A stretch of DNA of 64,000 bases from Gracilibacillus timonensis (GCF_900086715.1 NZ_FLKH01000011.1:744001-808000); one strand, 5' to 3'; positions 52,644-62,027 are shown, counted from the stretch's first letter. Numbers and translations: made by a program. Notes: generated by a model not told the origin, from the sequence alone.

Positions 52644-53817
52644 TTAGGTACCTTTCAAGTATATTCGATTGCCTCGGTCTAATTGTTCTTCGATATCCAT
52701 GAGGACGGCCCCAATTAACCGAAAAGCGGATTGAGTGTTAGGAAATATGCGAATCACTCGTTCTCTTCTTCGGACTTCTCCATTGATTCTTTCCACATTG
52801 TTGGTGGTCCGTAACTGCACGTGATAATCAACGGGTTCGTTCATAAATTGAACCGCATCATCAAATCCTTCTTCTAACAATTCTCCTACTTTCGTAAATC
52901 TTGGCTGATCTTCATACGCCTTCAAAAACTGATCTTTTAACGCTCGCGCTTCCTCTACACTGCTCGCGTTAAATACACGTTTGATCCATCTCTTGGCCTC
53001 CTCTCTCCCTTTTTTCGGCAAGGTATCGAACAGATTCCGTTTGAAATGGACCGTGCAACGCTGCCAACTCGTACCAATGAACCGTTGTTGAATGGCTTGT
53101 TTTAACCCTTCATGGGCATCCGAAATAACCAGTTTGGGCGACTGGAGACCTCTCGATTGTAAACTTTCCAAGAAACGGCTCCAGCTTTCCTTCGACTCGG
53201 CATGCTGAACTGTCATCCCGATGATTTCCCGTTTCTTTTCTTCGTTGACCCCCTACCGCAATATACACCGCTTTAGAGACCACTTTATGATGCTCTCTTA
53301 CCTTGATATACATGGCATCGGTATAGATATAGGGATAATACTTCACATTCAACGGGCGATTGGCCCATTCCATGACCAGGGGATCCAATTTCTTGGTGAT
53401 ATTCGATACCATGGATTTAGACACCCCTTCTCCACAGAGCGCTTCCATGATATTGGTGACCTTTCGAGTAGATACCCCGTTCACCACCATTTCCAGCATC
53501 GATAAGACCAAGGATTGATCGGAGCGTGTATATTTTTCAAACAAGGATGGGGAAAATTCCCCTTTCCTCGTTCGGGGAACATGTAATTTTAAGGTTCCCA
53601 CAGGTACTTTATAATCGCGCTCATAGTAACCGTTGCGATAGTCCTTACGCCCTTCGGTTCTTTCGTAAGATGCTGCCTCTAGGTAGTCATCCCGTTCTTT
53701 CTCCATGAACGAATTCAGCACAATCACTAACGCTGATTTCATCACATCTTCTAAATCCGATCCTAATACTTTTTCTTTTAATTCTTCAAAATTCAGTTTA
53801 AAATGGATATGGGTCAT
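52644..53817 (-). pseudogene. IS256-family transposase, frameshifted
   Basis: Starts with ATG at 53817 and reads as a normal IS256 transposase (DDE with YTDAMYIKV as first Asp) to KAVYIAVG. There a run of five C on the plus strand (53249-53253) shifts the frame. Removing one base restores VGVNEEKKREIIGMTVQHAE and the rest: second Asp in LVISDAHEGL and the catalytic Glu in TTNNVERINGEVRRRERV, ending at 52644. The restored protein would be about 390 residues, the usual length. Either a real inactivating frameshift, a programmed one, or a sequencing error in the homopolymer. Confidence 0.85.
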
Positions 53818-53915
53818 CGTTCATTTCTCCTTTATAAGTTTTTAGTGGGATAAAAACATTATAACAGGAAATGAACGAGGCCTTTTCCTTTTTACACAAT
53901 TATATGGGCTTAATC

Positions 53916-54294
53916 CGTCATTTCCGAGATGACGCCCATTATTTCAGTATTCGCACATCAAATGGCTGTCATTTCCAAGATGACGGCCATTATTTTAGTT
54001 TTCGCCCGTCAAACGGCCGTCATTTCCGAGATGACGCCCATTATTTCAGTATTCGCCCGTCAAACGGCTGTCATTTCCGAGATGACGGCCATTATTTTAG
54101 TTTTCGCGCGTCAAATGGCTGTCATTTCCGAGATGACGGCCATTATTTTAGTTTTCGTGCGTCAAATGGCTGTCATTTCCGAGATGACGCCCATTATTTT
54201 AGTTTTCGCACATCAAATGGCTGTCATTTCCGAGATGACACCCATTATTTCGAGTTTCGCACATCAAATGGCCGTCATTTTCGAGATGTCATCC
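53916..54294. repeat. 51-bp tandem repeat array, right part (seven units plus a partial)
   Basis: Units start at 53916, 53967, 54018, 54069, 54120, 54171 and 54222; a partial eighth begins at 54273 and ends against the stop codon of the LOV-STAS gene. The hairpin arms are kept in every unit, with wobble or compensated changes (unit at 54222 has TGTCAT/ATGACA). The period of 51 gives open frames of 17-residue repeats that are probably meaningless. Confidence 0.92.
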
Positions 54295-55083
54295 TTAAAC
54301 CTTCTGTTGTTCTTGCTGCAAGGCGCACATGGCATCTCTTACGGTCATATATGTTCTCATCGATTGTAATTTATCGCTGATTTCTACTGTTTTGATGGCG
54401 AGCTCTGTCCGAATTCCGGTTAAGACGAGTTGTGTTCCAATCAAAGCGGTTAAATCATAGAGTTTTAAAATCGAAGCGGCGACAAAAGTATCGACTTCAT
54501 ATAGCCCAGATAAATCTAATATTAGATAATCATCCTTGGAGCTGATCAAGTAGTTGGAGATAGCTTCCGTTAGTTTCTCCATCCTTGTTTCATGAAGTGT
54601 TCCAATCAGCGGAAGGACGGCGATGGACTCCGCTACTGGAACAATGGGTGTGGATAATTGGTCCATTTCTTGCAGGGCTGCTTTTAATAAGCGCTCTTGT
54701 TCTTTTTCATTTGTCATATCCTGTTGTATCCCGACAAAATAGTATTTTCCTTCCTCTTCTACCCACACGGGGTCAATGGAAAGTTCGTTCCAAAACGGCG
54801 TTCCATCTTTTTTGTAGTTATATAATTGTACAGTCACAGACTCTTTGTGTTTAATAGCTAGTCTTATTTTGGACAAGTTGTCAGGGTCAGTTTCCTCTCC
54901 TTGAAGGATGCGGCAGTTTTGTCCAATGACTTCCTCTTCTTCGTATCCAGTCATTTCGGTAAAACCATTATTGACAAAAATAATCGGATGATCATCTAAT
55001 GATGGATCGGTGATAATCAGGCCGACCTTAGTATAATCTAATGCTTTTTCAAATAAAAAATGTTTTTTATCGATATTCGACAT
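54295..55083 (-). CDS. ytvA: YtvA-like blue-light photoreceptor (LOV-STAS)
   Basis: 262 residues from the ATG at 55083, preceded by AAAGGGG; this matches YtvA's length, while an in-frame TTG at 55191 would add 36 residues without homology. The LOV domain (~10-125) has IIFVNNGFTEMTGY and the photoactive Cys57 in IGQNCRILQG, so flavin-Cys adduct formation is expected. A linker helix (~126-150) leads to a C-terminal STAS domain (~150-255) with LILDLSGLYEVD. In Bacillus subtilis YtvA feeds blue light into the sigma-B stressosome. The protein is encoded alone here, after a strong hairpin at 55214-55261. Confidence 0.88.
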   Translation of the reverse strand: MSNIDKKHFLFEKALDYTKVGLIITDPSLDDHPIIFVNNGFTEMTGYEEEEVIGQNCRILQGEETDPDNLSKIRLAIKHKESVTVQLYNYKKDGTPFWNELSIDPVWVEEEGKYYFVGIQQDMTNEKEQERLLKAALQEMDQLSTPIVPVAESIAVLPLIGTLHETRMEKLTEAISNYLISSKDDYLILDLSGLYEVDTFVAASILKLYDLTALIGTQLVLTGIRTELAIKTVEISDKLQSMRTYMTVRDAMCALQQEQQKV

Positions 55084-55213
55084 CCCGATTTCCCCTTTAT
55101 TAGTGATAAGAATAGTGTAATCCATTTTTGTAGCATGCGCAACCAGATCAGATGTCTGTAATTCCCTTTCGACATCGTCTAATAAGATCAAAGTTGTCTT
55201 GAATAGGAGAAAC

Positions 55214-55261
55214 AGGAAGTAAAGAAGCAGCTCGTGATGAAGAGCTGCTTCTTTACTTCCT
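55214..55261 (-). terminator. Perfect 20-bp hairpin between DUF3021 and LOV-STAS genes
   Basis: Arms 55214-55233 and 55242-55261 (AGGAAGTAAAGAAGCAGCTC and its exact complement) around an 8-base loop. It begins directly beyond the DUF3021 stop codon. The following T-run on the minus strand is short (TGTTTCTCC), so it could be a terminator or a transcript-processing site ahead of the LOV-STAS gene. Confidence 0.7.
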
Positions 55262-55624
55262 TCATTTTGAAAAGATCTTCACTGCCAAAAAGGATAACGA
55301 CCACAACAATATACCAATAAACATAAAAATAAGCAGGATTTTTAAGGCATCTGTGACAGAACCTACGGTAAACCAACCGCTTAGCAAAAGAATAGGGTAG
55401 ACCGTTATAAGCATGATGAAAAAGTGTACAAGTGATTGCTTCCATAAGCTCCAATGATCGATATGATAAATAACACTTGCTGCAGCAACAAAGAATGCTA
55501 TCAATGCAGCCAGCAGTGTACCTTTTGCGTCAGAGTTTTTTCCTTGAGTATAAAGAATGAAAGCAATACCACCCATAATTAGCAAGGGTATACCACCCCT
55601 TAATAGTGCTTGGATCATCATCAT
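55262..55624 (-). CDS. DUF3021 membrane protein
   Basis: 120 residues with four hydrophobic segments and the family pattern RGGIPLLIMGG near the N-terminus. AGGAGGT precedes the first of three ATG codons at the right distance. DUF3021 proteins usually accompany LytTR regulators and multidrug/peptide ABC transporters; here the only neighbour of that kind is a permease-like fragment 13 bases upstream, so the original context is lost. Function unknown. Confidence 0.75.
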   Translation of the reverse strand: MMMIQALLRGGIPLLIMGGIAFILYTQGKNSDAKGTLLAALIAFFVAAASVIYHIDHWSLWKQSLVHFFIMLITVYPILLLSGWFTVGSVTDALKILLIFMFIGILLWSLSFLAVKIFSK

Positions 55625-55637
55625 ATGACAGCACCTC

Positions 55638-56006
55638 CTATTTCAACTCTTCTTTCATTTTGTAAATAATCGCATTGGTAGAAAATAACAATAAGAAGAT
55701 GATTACTACGGCTTCGCTTGCAACATGGAGAATTGCTTCTAATTGGTTAAAATCATGGCCATGCGTAATCGTGTTCACTAGCAGGTAAGATGAAAAGTTT
55801 GTATGACCGATAAGTGATTCTAGAGCACTTGCCATCATTCCCAGCATATTTAACCCTAGAACGATGCCAATTACGATACTCGGAATAACATGTTTGACAA
55901 TCAAGGTTGCACATAACATGATCACGAGAAATACCCTATGCAGCAAAAACTGTCCAATCAACAGTTTAGCGAAGTATCCCGATTCACCAATGGGTACAAG
56001 AGGGGT
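55638..56006 (-). pseudogene. C-terminal remnant of an ABC-2-type membrane protein
   Basis: The frame is open from just after a TAG (56009-56007) to 55638 and encodes about 122 residues with three or four membrane segments (FLLHRVFLVIMLCATLIV, HVIPSIVIGIVLGLNML, EAVVIIFLLLF) ending YKMKEELK. There is no ATG or ribosome binding site; a TTG at 55961 is possible but unsupported. The pattern resembles the end of bacitracin/lantibiotic-type ABC-2 permeases; assignment is tentative. Confidence 0.45.
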
Positions 56007-56009
56007 CTA

Positions 56010-56444
56010 CCTATGCTTGATTTTGTTTTCTTTGGTGATGGAAAAGGGTATTGCATACATTAATTGATATCTTTGATTTGATTTGTGTTTGAATAAATCT
56101 AAAGGAATCATTTTTTATGATAAAAGTAAATCGATTTCTAATATCCTTTATTTGGATTTTGTCGTATGCCAAGGAGATCAATAATAGAGCGATAAGCATT
56201 GCTTCACTTTCTCTATAAGCTGTGTTTTTAATTTATTATATAATAAAACGCTTGGTTAATAAAATGAAATTTAAAACCTATAAGAATTTTCATTTTTGCT
56301 CTAAATACTAGTTCTTTATTACAAGATAAAAGAATCTTATTTCGAATTAACGCAAAGTCCAAATAGTAACTTAGTATCTCAAATTGATTTGTGGATTGTC
56401 TTTTAGCTGCGTCCGATTTTAGACAAAGTCGTTTATTTTTAGCA
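56010..56444. other. AT-rich intergenic stretch
   Basis: No convincing gene, hairpin or regulatory element. Minus-strand frames at 56011-56199 and 56228-56485 lack ribosome binding sites and family resemblance. It may contain the decayed N-terminal part of the permease remnant to its left. Confidence 0.4.
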
Positions 56445-56473
56445 TTGTAACCGTTGTCAAACCTGTTTATACT
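56445..56473 (+). promoter_or_regulatory. Promoter of the AfuABC-type importer unit
   Basis: TTGTAA (56445-56450), a 17-bp spacer and TATACT (56468-56473); the AGGAGGT and TTG start of the first gene follow about 20 bases later. Confidence 0.65.
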
Positions 56474-56504
56474 GAGATCAATCACAAATTAGGAGGTTAG
56501 AATA

Positions 56505-57518
56505 TTGAAAAAAATAACGTATTTATTATTTGGAATGATGCTGTTTATTGTATTATCTGCTTGTAACAGTGGGGAAGAGGATGAAAATAAATTAGTCGTT
56601 TATTCACCAAATAGTGAGGACATTATTAATACCATTATTCCGATGTTTGAACAAGAGACAGACATTGAGGTGGAACTTGTTTCTGCAGGTACGGGTGAAC
56701 TACTGAAACGAATTGAAACAGAGGCAGGCAATCCTAACGGTGACATTATGTTTGGTGGAAGTAAAGCACAGATGTTAGGGCAAGCCGGTCTATTTGAAGA
56801 GTACACTTCAGCGAATAACGATAAGATGCTTTCTGACCACCAGAATGTTGATGGGTTCTTGACACCTTATGGAGCGGATGGAAGTGTTATTCTCGTCAAT
56901 ACTGATTTGATAGGAGATATTGAAATTAACGGATATGAAGACTTGCTGAATCCAGAATTAAAAGGAAAAATAGCAGGAGCAGATCCTGCAAGTTCGAGTT
57001 CAGCCTTTGCTCAACTTACTAATATGCTAATGGCTATGGGTGGAGATTATTCATCAGATGAAGGATGGAGTTATGTAGAAGAACTAGTAAGGAACATGGA
57101 TGGAAAGGTCGCAAGTGGATCAGGAGCTGTGCATAAAGGAGTGGCAGATGGAGAGTACACCGTCGGACTTACTTATGAAGATCCTGCTTTAAGTTATGTA
57201 CGAGATGGTGCTCCTGTTGAAGTCATCTATCCGGAGGAAGGCGCTGTATTCCTAGATGCAGGTGTGGAAATTATTAAGGATGCCAAACATATGGATAATG
57301 CGAAGGCCTTTGTTGATTTTATTACATCAGAAAAAGCACAAAATGCCTTTGCTCAAGAATTAACCATTCGATCATTAGGAAAAGATGTCGAGGTAGCAGA
57401 TTACAAAAAGCCATTCGATGAAATTAATGTGATTCAAGAAGATGAGGAATATGTAGAAGAAAACAGAAATGAAATTGTTGATAAATATAAGGATGTATTT
57501 ACTGGTGCTCAAGAATAA
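56505..57518 (+). CDS. Binding lipoprotein of an AfuA/FbpA-type ABC importer
   Basis: 337 residues. TTG start with AGGAGGTT 7-8 bases upstream. Lipobox LSAC (Cys20), then a 'ferric-binding-protein' type fold: LVVYSPNSEDIINTIIPMFEQET, GDIMFGGSKAQML, LLNPELKGKIAGADPASSSSAFAQL. The tyrosine pair that binds iron in FbpA is not obvious. Related proteins bind iron(III), phosphonates or hexose phosphates (AfuA, HptA). A kinase/regulator pair in the same unit favours an organic ligand such as a sugar phosphate (inference). Confidence 0.82.
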   Translation: MKKITYLLFGMMLFIVLSACNSGEEDENKLVVYSPNSEDIINTIIPMFEQETDIEVELVSAGTGELLKRIETEAGNPNGDIMFGGSKAQMLGQAGLFEEYTSANNDKMLSDHQNVDGFLTPYGADGSVILVNTDLIGDIEINGYEDLLNPELKGKIAGADPASSSSAFAQLTNMLMAMGGDYSSDEGWSYVEELVRNMDGKVASGSGAVHKGVADGEYTVGLTYEDPALSYVRDGAPVEVIYPEEGAVFLDAGVEIIKDAKHMDNAKAFVDFITSEKAQNAFAQELTIRSLGKDVEVADYKKPFDEINVIQEDEEYVEENRNEIVDKYKDVFTGAQE

Positions 57519-57548
57519 TCGTATACACAAAAAAGACAACAAAGGAGA

Positions 57549-58646
57549 ATGACCGTGAGTGTAACCATCAAATTCAATGATATAATAAAAAAATATGCTG
57601 ATAAGACCGTTATTTCGGGGCTTTCTCTGGACATCAAGAAGGGTGAGTTTTTCACCCTTCTTGGGCCATCAGGTTGTGGGAAGACTACTCTGTTAAGGAT
57701 GATAGCTGGTTTTAACAGTATTGAAGGTGGTGAAATATCTTTTGATGATAGAGTGATGAACCGAATAACTCCTCAACATAGAAATATTGGCATGGTATTT
57801 CAAAATTATGCTATTTTCCCAAATCTAAATGTGAAAAATAACGTTGCATTTGGATTAAAAAACAGGAAAATAGAGAAAGAAGAGATAGAGCAACGAGTGG
57901 ACCGAATTTTAGATGTTGTACAAATAAGTCAATTCAAAAAAAGTATGCCAGAAAATCTCTCTGGAGGTCAACAGCAAAGAATAGCCTTGGCACGTGCTAT
58001 CGTAATGGAACCAAATGTGCTGCTTATGGATGAACCACTTTCTAATTTAGATGCCAAATTACGCATAGACATGCGAGAAGCTATTAAGGAAATTCAGCAT
58101 AAAGTAGGAATAACGACAGTTTATGTAACGCACGATCAGGAAGAAGCAATGGCAGTTTCCGATCGAATTGCAGTAATGTACAATGGCATCATTCAACAAG
58201 TAGGTACGCCAAGAGAAATCTATCAACGTCCATCCAATATTTTTGTTGCGAGTTTTATTGGAAGAACTAATATCCTAGAAAGATCCCTAAAACAAGAGGG
58301 TGGTAAACAAGTATTAATAATGGGAGAAGACTATAAATTAGAAATGAATCACATTCCTCAAAAGGAAAAAATAAAGATATCTATTCGTCCAGAAGAGTTC
58401 ACAATTAGCTCTACACAAGAAGGAATAGCAGGAGAAGTTCAACATAATGTTTTTTTAGGTACAAATGTTCATTACACGGTCAAACTAAATAATGATGAAT
58501 TTGTTGAGGTAATACAAGAGGCTACTCTAGGCGAACCGATTGAACCTGGTACAAAGATAAAACTATTAATGAATAAGGAAAAAATTAATCTATTCGATTA
58601 CGAAACAGAGAGGAATGTGCTGGAGGAGGATTCCTATGCAAAATAA
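57549..58646 (+). CDS. ABC importer ATP-binding protein (AfuC/FbpC/PotA type)
   Basis: 365 residues from ATG 57549; a GTG at 57555 is better spaced from AAAGGAG and would give 363. Walker A GPSGCGKTT, Q-loop NYAIF, signature LSGGQQQRIALARA, Walker B VLLMDEPLSNLDAK and a switch His in VTHDQEE. The C-terminal TOBE-like region (~240-350) is typical of the iron/polyamine group. Its 3' end overlaps the permease start by 11 bases. Confidence 0.9.
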   Translation: MTVSVTIKFNDIIKKYADKTVISGLSLDIKKGEFFTLLGPSGCGKTTLLRMIAGFNSIEGGEISFDDRVMNRITPQHRNIGMVFQNYAIFPNLNVKNNVAFGLKNRKIEKEEIEQRVDRILDVVQISQFKKSMPENLSGGQQQRIALARAIVMEPNVLLMDEPLSNLDAKLRIDMREAIKEIQHKVGITTVYVTHDQEEAMAVSDRIAVMYNGIIQQVGTPREIYQRPSNIFVASFIGRTNILERSLKQEGGKQVLIMGEDYKLEMNHIPQKEKIKISIRPEEFTISSTQEGIAGEVQHNVFLGTNVHYTVKLNNDEFVEVIQEATLGEPIEPGTKIKLLMNKEKINLFDYETERNVLEEDSYAK

Positions 58647-60288
58647 TACGACCAGCAAAAGAGATATATGGAGTCTCATTACATTAGTTATTATTCTATT
58701 ATATGCCTTAGTACTCGTATTACCATTGATTACATTATTAAAAGAAAGTATCGTAAAAGACGGAGGTTTTTCGCTTGACTATTTTACGGAGTTTTTCACT
58801 AAGAAGTATTATTACAGCACCTTGTTCAACAGTCTGAAAGTAACTGTTGCGGTTACATTAGCTTCTTTAGTTATTGCAACCCCGTTAGCTTATATTATGA
58901 CGAATTTTAAAATTAAAGGGAAACTATTTTTGCAAATACTCATTCTTATTTCTTCCATGGCACCTCCCTTTATTGGTGCTTATGCATGGATTCTGCTGAT
59001 GGGGAGAAATGGCGTTGTGACCAATTTTTTAAGTGATGTATTCCACATTACTATGCCAGATATCTATGGTTTCTCGGGGATTTTGATTGTGTTGACGCTA
59101 CAATTAACACCGTTGATCTATATGTTTATGATGGGGGCGTTTAAAAGTATTGATAATTCATTGATAGAGGCTGCCGAAAGTATGGGTTATACGGGTTTGA
59201 AAAAGGTATGGAAGGTGATTATGCCACTAATGATTCCTACTATATTAGCTGGTTCCTTACTTGTTTTCATGCGTGCTTTGGCAGACTTTGGAACCCCGAT
59301 GCTAATTGGAGAAGGATTTGAGACTTTACCTGTATTGATTTTTAATGAATTCACCAGTGAAATGGGTGGTGACTCTGGTTTTGCCGCAGCAATTAGTGTT
59401 ATTGTTGTTGTGATAGCATTAACCATTTTCTTGTTACAAAAATACGTTACAAATAAGAAATCTTTCTCTATGAGTGCTTTACATCCCATTAAGGAAAAAA
59501 AAGAAACGGGGATTCGTAATGTATTGGCTCATTTGTTTGTATATGGCTATTTAGCATTTGCCATCTTGCCGCAACTGTACGTTGTATATACTGCATTTTT
59601 AAAGACATCGGGCAGGATCTTTGTTAAAGGTTATTCGTTAGATAGTTTTAAGACAGCATTCACGCGTTCAGGCGATACAATCGTGCATACTTTTACATTA
59701 GGTTTAGTCGCACTGTTTTTTGTCATTTTGATTGCTATCTTAATTGCCTATGTGACGGTTCGACGTCGTAGTGCAGTGACCAATGGATTGGATATTATTT
59801 CAATGGTACCATATATAGTACCTGGTTCTGTCCTTGGTGTAGCATTGTTGCTCGGTTTTAACAGCAAACCTTTTCTTCTGAGTGGTACGGCAACGATTAT
59901 TATCATTGCTTTTGTAATCAGAAGGCTTCCATATACAATTCGCTCTAGCGCAGCGATCATACATCAGATCAATCCAAGCGTAGAAGAAGCTGCGGCAAGT
60001 CTTGGGGCTTCTAATTTAAAGACATTTTTTAAAATCACATTGCCAATGATGTTACCAGGTGTAATATCTGGTGCCATTCTTAGTTGGGTTACAATTATTA
60101 GTGAGCTTAGTACCTCGATCTTACTGTATACCGTTAATACAAAGACAATGACTATAGGAATATACACTGAGGTGATTCGTGGCAATTATGGTGTAGCTGC
60201 TGCTTTATCTACAATATTAATTGCTATTACGGTTATTTCATTATTAATCTTCTTTAAATTAACCGGTAAGAAAGAAGTTTCTTTATAA
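58636..60288 (+). CDS. Double-domain ABC importer permease (AfuB/FbpB type)
   Basis: 550 residues from the ATG at 58636 (GGAGGAGG 6 bases upstream; the frame is open back to 58615 inside the ATPase gene). Two fused six-helix halves, each with an EAA loop: EAAESMGYTGLKKVWKVIMP and EAAASLGASNLKTFFKITLP. This single-chain arrangement is typical of FbpB/AfuB/ThiP. Part of the binding protein-ATPase-permease-kinase-regulator unit. Confidence 0.9.
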   Translation: MQNNTTSKRDIWSLITLVIILLYALVLVLPLITLLKESIVKDGGFSLDYFTEFFTKKYYYSTLFNSLKVTVAVTLASLVIATPLAYIMTNFKIKGKLFLQILILISSMAPPFIGAYAWILLMGRNGVVTNFLSDVFHITMPDIYGFSGILIVLTLQLTPLIYMFMMGAFKSIDNSLIEAAESMGYTGLKKVWKVIMPLMIPTILAGSLLVFMRALADFGTPMLIGEGFETLPVLIFNEFTSEMGGDSGFAAAISVIVVVIALTIFLLQKYVTNKKSFSMSALHPIKEKKETGIRNVLAHLFVYGYLAFAILPQLYVVYTAFLKTSGRIFVKGYSLDSFKTAFTRSGDTIVHTFTLGLVALFFVILIAILIAYVTVRRRSAVTNGLDIISMVPYIVPGSVLGVALLLGFNSKPFLLSGTATIIIIAFVIRRLPYTIRSSAAIIHQINPSVEEAAASLGASNLKTFFKITLPMMLPGVISGAILSWVTIISELSTSILLYTVNTKTMTIGIYTEVIRGNYGVAAALSTILIAITVISLLIFFKLTGKKEVSL

Positions 60289-60329
60289 AGACGAAAGAAA
60301 TAAGAAATAAACAAAGGAGTGACTCTATA

Positions 60330-62027
60330 TTGAAAAAGAAAAGTTTCAAGGATGCCACGAAAAGTCTTTTTCTAAAATATACAGTCATTCCTATTTTGGC
60401 TTTAATTGTATTATTTACAATATTCACGATTGTTATCTTTCACCTAAAGGCTGTATATGATGCTAAACAATCAGGCGTTCACATCGGTGAGAAGATAGAA
60501 AATGTATACAAAACCTACCAAGAAGAGATGGAAAGGATGATTTCTTCATCCGTAGTGATGGAAAGTTTGCAAACGCATTCCGATATTAACCTTGTATACG
60601 AAGCATTCTATAACTTCAACAACCAGCAGGAGGTAAAAAGTAGTTTTTATTTGGTGGACAATCAACATGTATTTGTGGCATCTACCAATAAATCGAATGA
60701 AGAAGTGAACGATGCTATTTTGGACCAAATCGTTCCGCATTTGCGTGAAGAACCAAATAAACTGCTAACTTTAGTAGAGAAAACAAGTTTTTCGCATGGA
60801 CAGACCTCTTCTATAACCTTAGGAAAAGCAGTGAAACAAAATAATCGAATAATAGGTTACTTAATTTATAAATTATATGAGGAAGATTTTCAACGTTTAA
60901 TATTTGGCGAAAAGACAGATATTGTGGTTGTCACTGACACGTATAATCATATTGTTGTGACTTCTAATGAAATTGTTCAAGGATTGATGAACAAATTTCA
61001 ACCAGAAAAAATAACAAACTCAAGAGCACAAATAAAAAATGAAAATTATTATATGAACCAAATAAAAACGGAAGATGGTCTTTTTCGTATTTATACCCTA
61101 AACAATACTGGAACAGACCGAGTGGTTCTGATCCTATATATTTTATTTATTGGTATTACAGGTTTATTTTTATTTGTCTTGCTTCGAATATTAGCAGAGA
61201 AGATGTCGAGTAAAAATGTGGACTCGATTGATAAACTATTGGTTGCCGTTTCTCAATTAAAGAAGGGTGATTTAACCTCCTATGTGGATATTGATACCGG
61301 GGATGAATTTGAAACACTGGCGAATCAATATAACATTATGTTAGATAGCTTAAATGCTCTTGTGAAAAGAAATCAAGAACTGTCAGAAATCAAAAAAGTG
61401 AATGAAATGAAGATATTGCAAAGTCAATTCAATCCGCACTTTCTGTTTAATGTATTAGAAACATTGCGTTATACCATGATTAGTAACGTGGATAAAGCAC
61501 AAGATATTATCTTATCATTGTCTTCCTTGCTACGATATAGTATTAATCAAACCGTCGATTACGTAGTTCTGGAACAAGATTTATATTATACAATTGACTA
61601 TTTGAAACTGCATCAACTAAGGTTTCGTGATCGTCTGCATTATGAAATAGATATACCGGAGGAGATTCAAGGAGCTTTTGTTCCTAAATTGTTACTACAG
61701 CCGATTATAGAGAATGCAATTAAATATGGTTATCAGAGGCAAACTAATTTGAATATATTAATCAAGGCTGTAGTTAAAGGAGAATGTATCGTGTTCACTG
61801 TGGAAGATGATGGAGGAGGAATTGCTCCTGAAAAGCTTAATGATATTCAAAGGAAGATTCAAAATGACAGAAATAGTCAAATAGGAATCGGATTATATAA
61901 TACACACCAGCGCGTGCGTCTTCAATATGGAAATGATTATGGTCTTATCATCCATAGTGTTTTGGGTGAAGGAACAACTGTACAGATAACCATCCCATAT
62001 TCTAAAGGGGGAGAACTCCATGTATAA
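60330..62027 (+). CDS. YesM/HptS-like sensor histidine kinase
   Basis: 565 residues, TTG start 10 bases after AAAGGAG. TM1 ~18-38, an extracellular sensor region ~40-265, TM2 ~268-288, HAMP (~290-345), then the LytS-type kinase with QSQFNPHFLFNVLETLRYT and an ATPase with QPIIENAIKYGYQ and DDGGGI. It follows the permease gene by 41 bases and overlaps the regulator start by 8. The layout recalls the HptS/HptR systems that sense external hexose phosphates through a binding protein. Confidence 0.87.
   Translation: MKKKSFKDATKSLFLKYTVIPILALIVLFTIFTIVIFHLKAVYDAKQSGVHIGEKIENVYKTYQEEMERMISSSVVMESLQTHSDINLVYEAFYNFNNQQEVKSSFYLVDNQHVFVASTNKSNEEVNDAILDQIVPHLREEPNKLLTLVEKTSFSHGQTSSITLGKAVKQNNRIIGYLIYKLYEEDFQRLIFGEKTDIVVVTDTYNHIVVTSNEIVQGLMNKFQPEKITNSRAQIKNENYYMNQIKTEDGLFRIYTLNNTGTDRVVLILYILFIGITGLFLFVLLRILAEKMSSKNVDSIDKLLVAVSQLKKGDLTSYVDIDTGDEFETLANQYNIMLDSLNALVKRNQELSEIKKVNEMKILQSQFNPHFLFNVLETLRYTMISNVDKAQDIILSLSSLLRYSINQTVDYVVLEQDLYYTIDYLKLHQLRFRDRLHYEIDIPEEIQGAFVPKLLLQPIIENAIKYGYQRQTNLNILIKAVVKGECIVFTVEDDGGGIAPEKLNDIQRKIQNDRNSQIGIGLYNTHQRVRLQYGNDYGLIIHSVLGEGTTVQITIPYSKGGELHV

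Larger units (their letters stand above)
52513..53915 (-). mobile_element. IS256-family insertion sequence
   Basis: 1403 bp bounded by terminal inverted repeats (AAGTCCATATTATTGTG left; AAGCCCATATAATTGTG right, read inward; 20 of 22 bases match over the core). It is flanked by 8-bp direct repeats CGTCATTT (52505-52512 and 53916-53923), though that 8-mer also occurs in the surrounding repeat units. It carries a single IS256-type transposase gene, frameshifted, and a 46-bp palindrome near the left end. Confidence 0.85.

Noticed and set aside
53871-54380. Open frames encoding about eight 17-residue repeats
   Set aside because: They arise because the 51-bp repeat period is a multiple of three; two overlapping frames are open at once, with no ribosome binding site, and the DNA conserves hairpins rather than a protein pattern.
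56228-56485. Minus-strand 85-codon open frame
   Set aside because: No ribosome binding site or family resemblance, and it overlaps the promoter of the importer unit on the other strand.
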